A stretch of DNA of 64,000 nucleotides from Parelaphostrongylus tenuis (lineage: Eukaryota; Nematoda; Chromadorea; Rhabditida; Metastrongylidae): positions 62,001 through 126,000 of the forward strand of contig JAHQIW010000690.1 in assembly GCA_019055375.1 (NCBI GenBank), written 5' to 3'. A program made the translations under genes and the position numbers. Position 1 is the stretch's first letter; every line of letters starts with the position of its first letter. Positions 49,230-64,000 of the stretch are shown piece by piece. The notes beneath the pieces were generated by a model that saw only the letters and a list, made by a program, of their open reading frames with translations, ran no database searches and had not been told where the DNA came from.

Positions 49230-50287
49230 CTACTCTGCGGATGCGAGCACTTTTTGCAATCGACTCGCTTCCTTACATCCATCAACCTCAAAAGTCTTCG
49301 AGCTTTTCCTGGGCGCGTTTGGCTGGTGCTTGAAAATTGTCCCCTTTTTTATAAATGTTATTGCAAGCTGGTCGATATCCATACTCCCTAGAGTCCTGAG
49401 AAAGCCGGACTAGAGAGCTCCCATTTCGACCGGAACCCATATCCCTATCCTAGAGGAACGAGAGTCTGATAAATCCACGGCTAGACCGAACTAGTATCAA
49501 GCATGAGACGTCGAGACTAATTGCTCGGTAGCCAAAACATCCGCGTCGTCCTAAAGTAAGCAGCTGTTCGACAATTTGAAGAATGTCACCTCCTCCAGTT
49601 AGGACTAGATAACAGAGGACGCAAACCTAAATATCGTGCGTCGCAAGGAAGGTAAGAATGAGATAGATGAAGCTACTACCACATTGCTGTGAGAACCAAC
49701 CCTTACATCACAACACCTGGAAAACCATTGAGGCTTCCTAGAACGCTACTTCTCCGAAGACACTGAAGACCAGATATCGGCAATTTGATGAGTGAAACCA
49801 TTTGATAATATCACTTGTAATAGCCAAAAGTAGGCTAGAAAACCCTCCAAGAAAAAACAAAACGCTGGAAGAGCATAAACAATTTCATACTTGTGATAGT
49901 AGAACGAAGTAGTGGATAGAGAGATTTTTGCAGTACAAAAAATAAAGATAAGAAGTCCATGACAAAAATCAGATAATCAGCTTTTCTAAGCTGTTTCACA
50001 CATGAAATGAACAAGAAAACAGTATTTATCTTAGAAATAGTACGTAAAGAATGTCATATGATATTCAAGAATATCACGTGTACATAACAATTATGTGACT
50101 TTTGAGACCAAACATACACTAGCACAAAAATAATCCAAAGAACAACAAAACTTAACTGGTGCTTTTTTAGTATATCACTTATGAGATGAAAATAAATTAA
50201 ACGCTAGTGAACATCCGCACGGCTATGCGTCTATATACATACTTAGAGTGCACACACATTAAGCTGATTTTAACCACAAGATAAGTT
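49230..50287. other. ham-3 downstream region, no gene seen
   Basis: 49240-49330 resembles the 3' part of the family B SINE relatives (CCTCAAAAGTCTTCGAGC). The remainder is unrecognised; the ham-3 3' untranslated region lies immediately below 50288, with no canonical AATAAA seen close to the stop. Confidence 0.4.
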
Positions 50288-60168
<9,881 letters not shown>

Positions 60169-60435
60169 CTAAATCTCACTTGAAGAAAAAAGTCAACACT
60201 TATAGTACGTAAACAACCACGATTGCAAAAGTATGAAGAAGATATATAAATCTCAGACTTATTTAGGCTACGCGATATCGGTTATGTTGGCACTAGTAGT
60301 AGCAGTAATTCGATGACTATAAGTACTACTAATCTCGTGTCGGTTAAATGAGTCCTCAAAATCTACGTACACTCAGTTACGTCGAAATATACAGAAAGCC
60401 GGTCTTTAGAAGTATTGAGAAGAACAGATTCCAGT

Positions 60436-60454
60436 CCCCCCCCCCCCCCCCCCC
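60436..60454 (+). repeat. 19-base poly-C (poly-G on the gene strand) tract
   Basis: Uninterrupted run of 19 C. On the minus strand it follows an acceptor-like ATTTTCAG by about 9 bases. Confidence 0.95.
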
Positions 60455-60509
60455 GATTTGAGGGCTGAAAATTCTCAGATATGTTTCATTTAACAAAGTA
60501 TTCTTGAAT

Positions 60510-60704
60510 CAAATTAAAAAAACAAGCCCATCTGCACTTAGATATCTTTGGGATGAAGATAGATTTATCCCGTTAACGCTCCCGACGTCTTCTTCTTCTT
60601 CTTCAGCACCAGTAGACTCAAAAAGCCGATTGTCCACAGTCGTTCGGCCTCGATGGAGACCTTACTCGGCGATGTCCATATGTACAGAATGGAGCGCACG
60701 CTGA
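60510..60704 (+). other. open frame just upstream of the ham-3 exons, status unclear
   Basis: The plus strand reads SPSALRYLWDEDRFIPLTLP, a Ser run, then RPRWRPYSAMSICTEWSAR and stop. Composition is protein-like, but there is no recognised family, no clear acceptor or partner exon, and it is antisense to the likely 5' region of ham-3. It could equally be chance. Confidence 0.12.
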
Positions 60705-61189
60705 TTAGTTGAACACTTGTTGGTAGATTTGTTATCTTCGAGCAATGTATGCTGCAGGAATCGGTGCTATTATCAGTTAACACAAAGCGTACTTATATTT
60801 AGATAATAATACTGGCTTCTACTGGAGAGATTTTCCGAAGACGAAAAATGTCCATCAAAGAGTGATTAGCTAATTAATGCATTCCATCCTGTACATAAGG
60901 ACACCGCCGAGTGGTCATTTATTCGGGTGGTATTCCACCGAAAAAGATTTGACTCGAACAACAACGAAGATGAAGATTCACAACGAAGCAACGAGATCGA
61001 GCGACACTACAAGTCTATCATCTCAGAAAAGAATGAAGATGCGGGGAAAATAGATTTCTATTCACCAAATTCTTGCCATTGGCTCAATCAACACACAATA
61101 TATGATTGTTTGCTGATATTGAGGTTAAAAGAAAGTCGATCTTCAACATGATTGAAAAATTTAGTAAACAGAATCTGGTGAATTTCACA

Positions 61190-64000
61190 GTGACCAATGC
61201 AAACATTTAAAACACTCTGGACAACTAGCAGAATATTTTAACCTCTCAGAGGTCTGGTATAAGGCATCTCTAACGGTAGGCCGACGTTTCTGCTTTCTCA
61301 GAAGCCTCATCAGTACCACATGTCTTTCGATTCATCCCTATAAGAAAGGGTGGCGGACGTCGAAGTAGTTCCACTCGTGAAGTGAAAAGATCACCTGATG
61401 CGACGTTTTTTCAGAGTGACTGATTGCCGACTGCATGGCTCACGGCTATTATTGAGCATATTTAATAATACATTTTGGCCACTATCTTGAAAACTCGCTC
61501 AGAAATTCAAAATAACTCGACAGAGTGTTTTAAGCCTTTCTTGAACCTGGTATAGCATCTCGAGTACTAAACCTACGTTACTCAGCTTACTCGCAAGCCT
61601 TATCAGTAGCACATGCCGTTCGCTTACCGCTACCATTATGAGGAATCGACGCCGAAAAAGTATCACTCCACGCCAAATGAAAGCCGAAACGTACTTCTGG
61701 CACTGGAAATCCCATAGTAAAACTCATGAAAGGCTTGAAACATTCTATCAGATTCAAATTTCTAGATAATACCTTTCAATCGACTATTTCGAGTCCTCGC
61801 TCAAAAACGATGAAACCTGCTTACATGTTTTAAGCTCCAAATAGGGGGTATGTCTCCAAGGGAAAGATAGAACCGAAAGGTACCGTGCAACTCTGACTAC
61901 GCTCGAAAGCCCAAACACGTGTCCTACATTGTATAAGTGCCATAATAGACCTCATGAAAGGCTAAAAAAAGTTATCAGAATCTAGATGTTCCTAGTCAAT
62001 CAAGTCCTTAAAGAACCATTCCTGGAAAAACACAGACATTTCGACACCTTTAAAGCAGTTGACGATTACAAAATCTAATAAAAAATTCTGAGCCTTTCAT
62101 TAGGTCTGTTATAGCAATTATAGAGCGCTAGACACGTGCTTCGGTCTCCCAGCTCCATGGGTTGGCATGGTCCCTTTTCGTTCGGTCAGTTCGAGGAATC
62201 GACCACGTACGGTGAAAGGATCACCGTGGCGTTTTTCGGAGTGACTGGTTATCTATTGCATGGCTTACGGTGTTATGGAGCATACGTAACGTAACCTTTC
62301 AATCAATTATTTGAAGAACTCGCTCAAGAACAATATAATCCGATAACATGTTTTGAGCCTTCATGAGGTCTGACATCGCACTTATAAAGTGTTAGGCACG
62401 TGTTTCGGTCTTCCAGCCTAATCAGTAGGACGTCCTCGGGGACATACCACCTATACAAAGGAACCGATGCAGAACTGTTTACACGCAACGTAGGGTGGAA
62501 GAATCAACGTGGTTTTTTCAGCGATTGACTGTCTTTGTAAGTGCCATGACAGACCTCACAAAAAGTTCAAAGATTTGTTATTAATTTGAATTGTTCTTGA
62601 GCGAGGTCATATAAAGTCGACTGCAGGATATTGTCACATATATCCATAACAGTGGCGCATGTGGCGCAGTGGTTAGAGGTGCCCTGCGTCGCACACGAGG
62701 TCAATGGTTCGATTTCGCGCTCATGGCTCACCAAGCCATCCATCCCTCCGGGGTCGGTAAATTGGTACCAGACAGGTCTCAGACTTGTCTGGGAGGAGAA
62801 GCAGCACTGTCTCGGTTCAGCGGGAGGCCTCCGCGAGTCATTGTAAAGGCCAGATATGCATTCAATCACCTCAAACGAAGTTAAAAATTGAAGTCGAATG
62901 CATGGCGCATGCCTCAGGGATTGATCAACGCCGAAAGCTTTATCCTTTTATCCATAACAGAGGTGAGCCATGCAATCGATAACCATTTACTCTGAAAGAC
63001 ACCACGGTGATTCTCTTACCGTATGTCGAGTGGAGGAAGCTCGTCGCCGATTCCTCTATCCAGGAGCCTGTCCGCGAGAATTAACTGAACCGAAAGTCAC
63101 CATGCTGGAAGGTACTGATGAGGCTGGGAAGCCGAAACACATGTTTAGCACTTTTCAATTGCCATAACAGACCTTAAAAGGGGCAAAATACATAGTCACA
63201 ACGTAGTGTTCTTGGACGAGGTCTCCAAATAGTCGATTGCAATACATGTTTAGTCGTTCAATTTCTCAGGACAGAGCTCCTACATAGAGGAATCGACGGC
63301 GAAATTTTCACACTCAACATACAGCGTAGGAATCACCGCGACTTTCTTTCAGAGTGATTGATTATCAATTGCATGGCTCACGGCTTTTATGGAGTATATA
63401 TGACAATATCTTTCAATCGACTTTATAAGACCTCGCTCAAGAACAATATGATCCAATCACATATTTTGAACATTTCATGAGGTCTGTCATGGCACTTTCA
63501 AAGACAATCAATCACTGTAAAAGCCACGTGTATTCTTCCAACCTACGTTGCGTGTAAGCAGTTCTGCATCGATTCCTTTACATTAGTGTTATGTATCCAA
63601 GGACGTCCTACTGATAAGGCTGAAAGTCTGAAATACGTGCCTAACATTTTATAACTGCCATGTCAGACCTCATGAAGGCTCGAAATACGTTATCGGATTA
63701 TATTGTTCTTGAACGAGGTCTTCAAATAATCGATTGAAAGGTGCATTGTTACATATGCTCCATAGCAGACGTAAGCCATGCAATAGATGATCAGTCACTC
63801 CGAAAAACGCCACGGTGATCCTACCAGTGATTGATTGTCGATTTTATGGCTTACGCCGGTTGCAGAGCATATGTAAAAACTCCCTTCAATCGACTATATC
63901 GAGACCTCGCTCAAAAACAATACAGTCTAGTGACATGTGTCTAGCAGTTTCAAGTGCCATAACAGACCTTATAAAGGGTTAATTGTCACAATGTAGTGTT
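61190..64000. repeat. cluster of alternately inverted family G repeat units
   Basis: The block CAATCGACTATTTCGAG with CCTCGCTCAAAAACGATG recurs forward near 61776, 62302, 63412 and 63885, and reversed near 62588, 63205 and 63700. It is linked by ATGAGGTCTGTCATGGCACT in both orientations and AAAGCCGAAACGT-type motifs. No coding exon seen. A family A SINE interrupts it at 62653-62948. It continues past the window end. Confidence 0.7.
62653..62948 (+). mobile_element. SINE family A, full length, youngest-looking copy
   Basis: Head TGGCGCATGTGGCGCAGTGG, box B GGTTCGATTTCGC, body, and tail ending GCTTTATCCTT. Perfect 12-bp duplication TATCCATAACAG at 62641-62652 and 62949-62960. The best template for the family consensus. 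Confidence 0.92.

Larger units (their letters stand above)
60169..61189. other. expected 5' end of ham-3; first exon not identified
   Basis: The exon at 60168 begins at an acceptor (GAGATTTAG) in phase 0, so at least one upstream exon with the start codon must exist at higher coordinates. No convincing ATG-bearing exon with a donor was found here. Confidence 0.5.

Noticed and set aside
62567..62869. 100-residue open frame and similar ones at 9116-9346 and 23707-23913
   Set aside because: All are translations of family A SINE copies in the same relative position; the recurrence comes from the repeat, not a gene family.
61190..64000. CRISPR-like array
   Set aside because: Repeats alternate in orientation, vary in sequence and spacing, and the window is clearly eukaryotic.

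Overview
This is a eukaryotic genomic window: AT-rich, with short exons, long repeat-filled introns and no bacterial gene organisation. Two multi-exon genes on the minus strand can be reconstructed almost completely from splice sites and protein similarity. They are a TTLL4-type tubulin glutamylase (exons 33427 to 23418, orthologue of C. elegans ttll-4) and a BAF60/SMARCD-type SWI/SNF subunit (exons 60168 to 50288, orthologue of C. elegans ham-3/swsn-2.2). From memory the C. elegans orthologues are the neighbours ZK1128.6 and ZK1128.5 on chromosome III. That pairing, the nematode-like splice sites and the repeat families point to a clade V (strongylid, hookworm-like) parasitic nematode. The species cannot be read from the sequence.

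Layout: 0-9 kb holds foldback repeats, a decayed mariner, a Penelope-like 3' fragment and tRNA-derived SINEs, with no gene I can support. 9-20.6 kb holds SINE and RTE-type LINE fragments, an inverted pair of Penelope-like pieces (one with a GIY-YIG domain), a decayed mariner and a possible small plus-strand gene of unknown function. 23.4-33.4 kb is the ttll-4 gene, whose introns carry SINEs and inverted-repeat elements. 33.4-50.3 kb is intergenic or 5' intron space with mariner, RTE, MITE and SINE debris plus one candidate exon. 50.3-60.2 kb is the ham-3/swsn-2.2 gene, again with SINEs and foldbacks in its introns. 61.2-64 kb is dense, alternately inverted repeat units.

The two genes have different jobs (cytoplasmic/ciliary microtubule modification; nuclear chromatin remodelling). 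They share strand and neighbourhood, and no operon signal was seen. Both reading frames are intact across every exon found and key residues are present, so both look functional. The first exon(s) of each were not identified. No CRISPR, rRNA, convincing functional tRNA or prokaryotic system is present.
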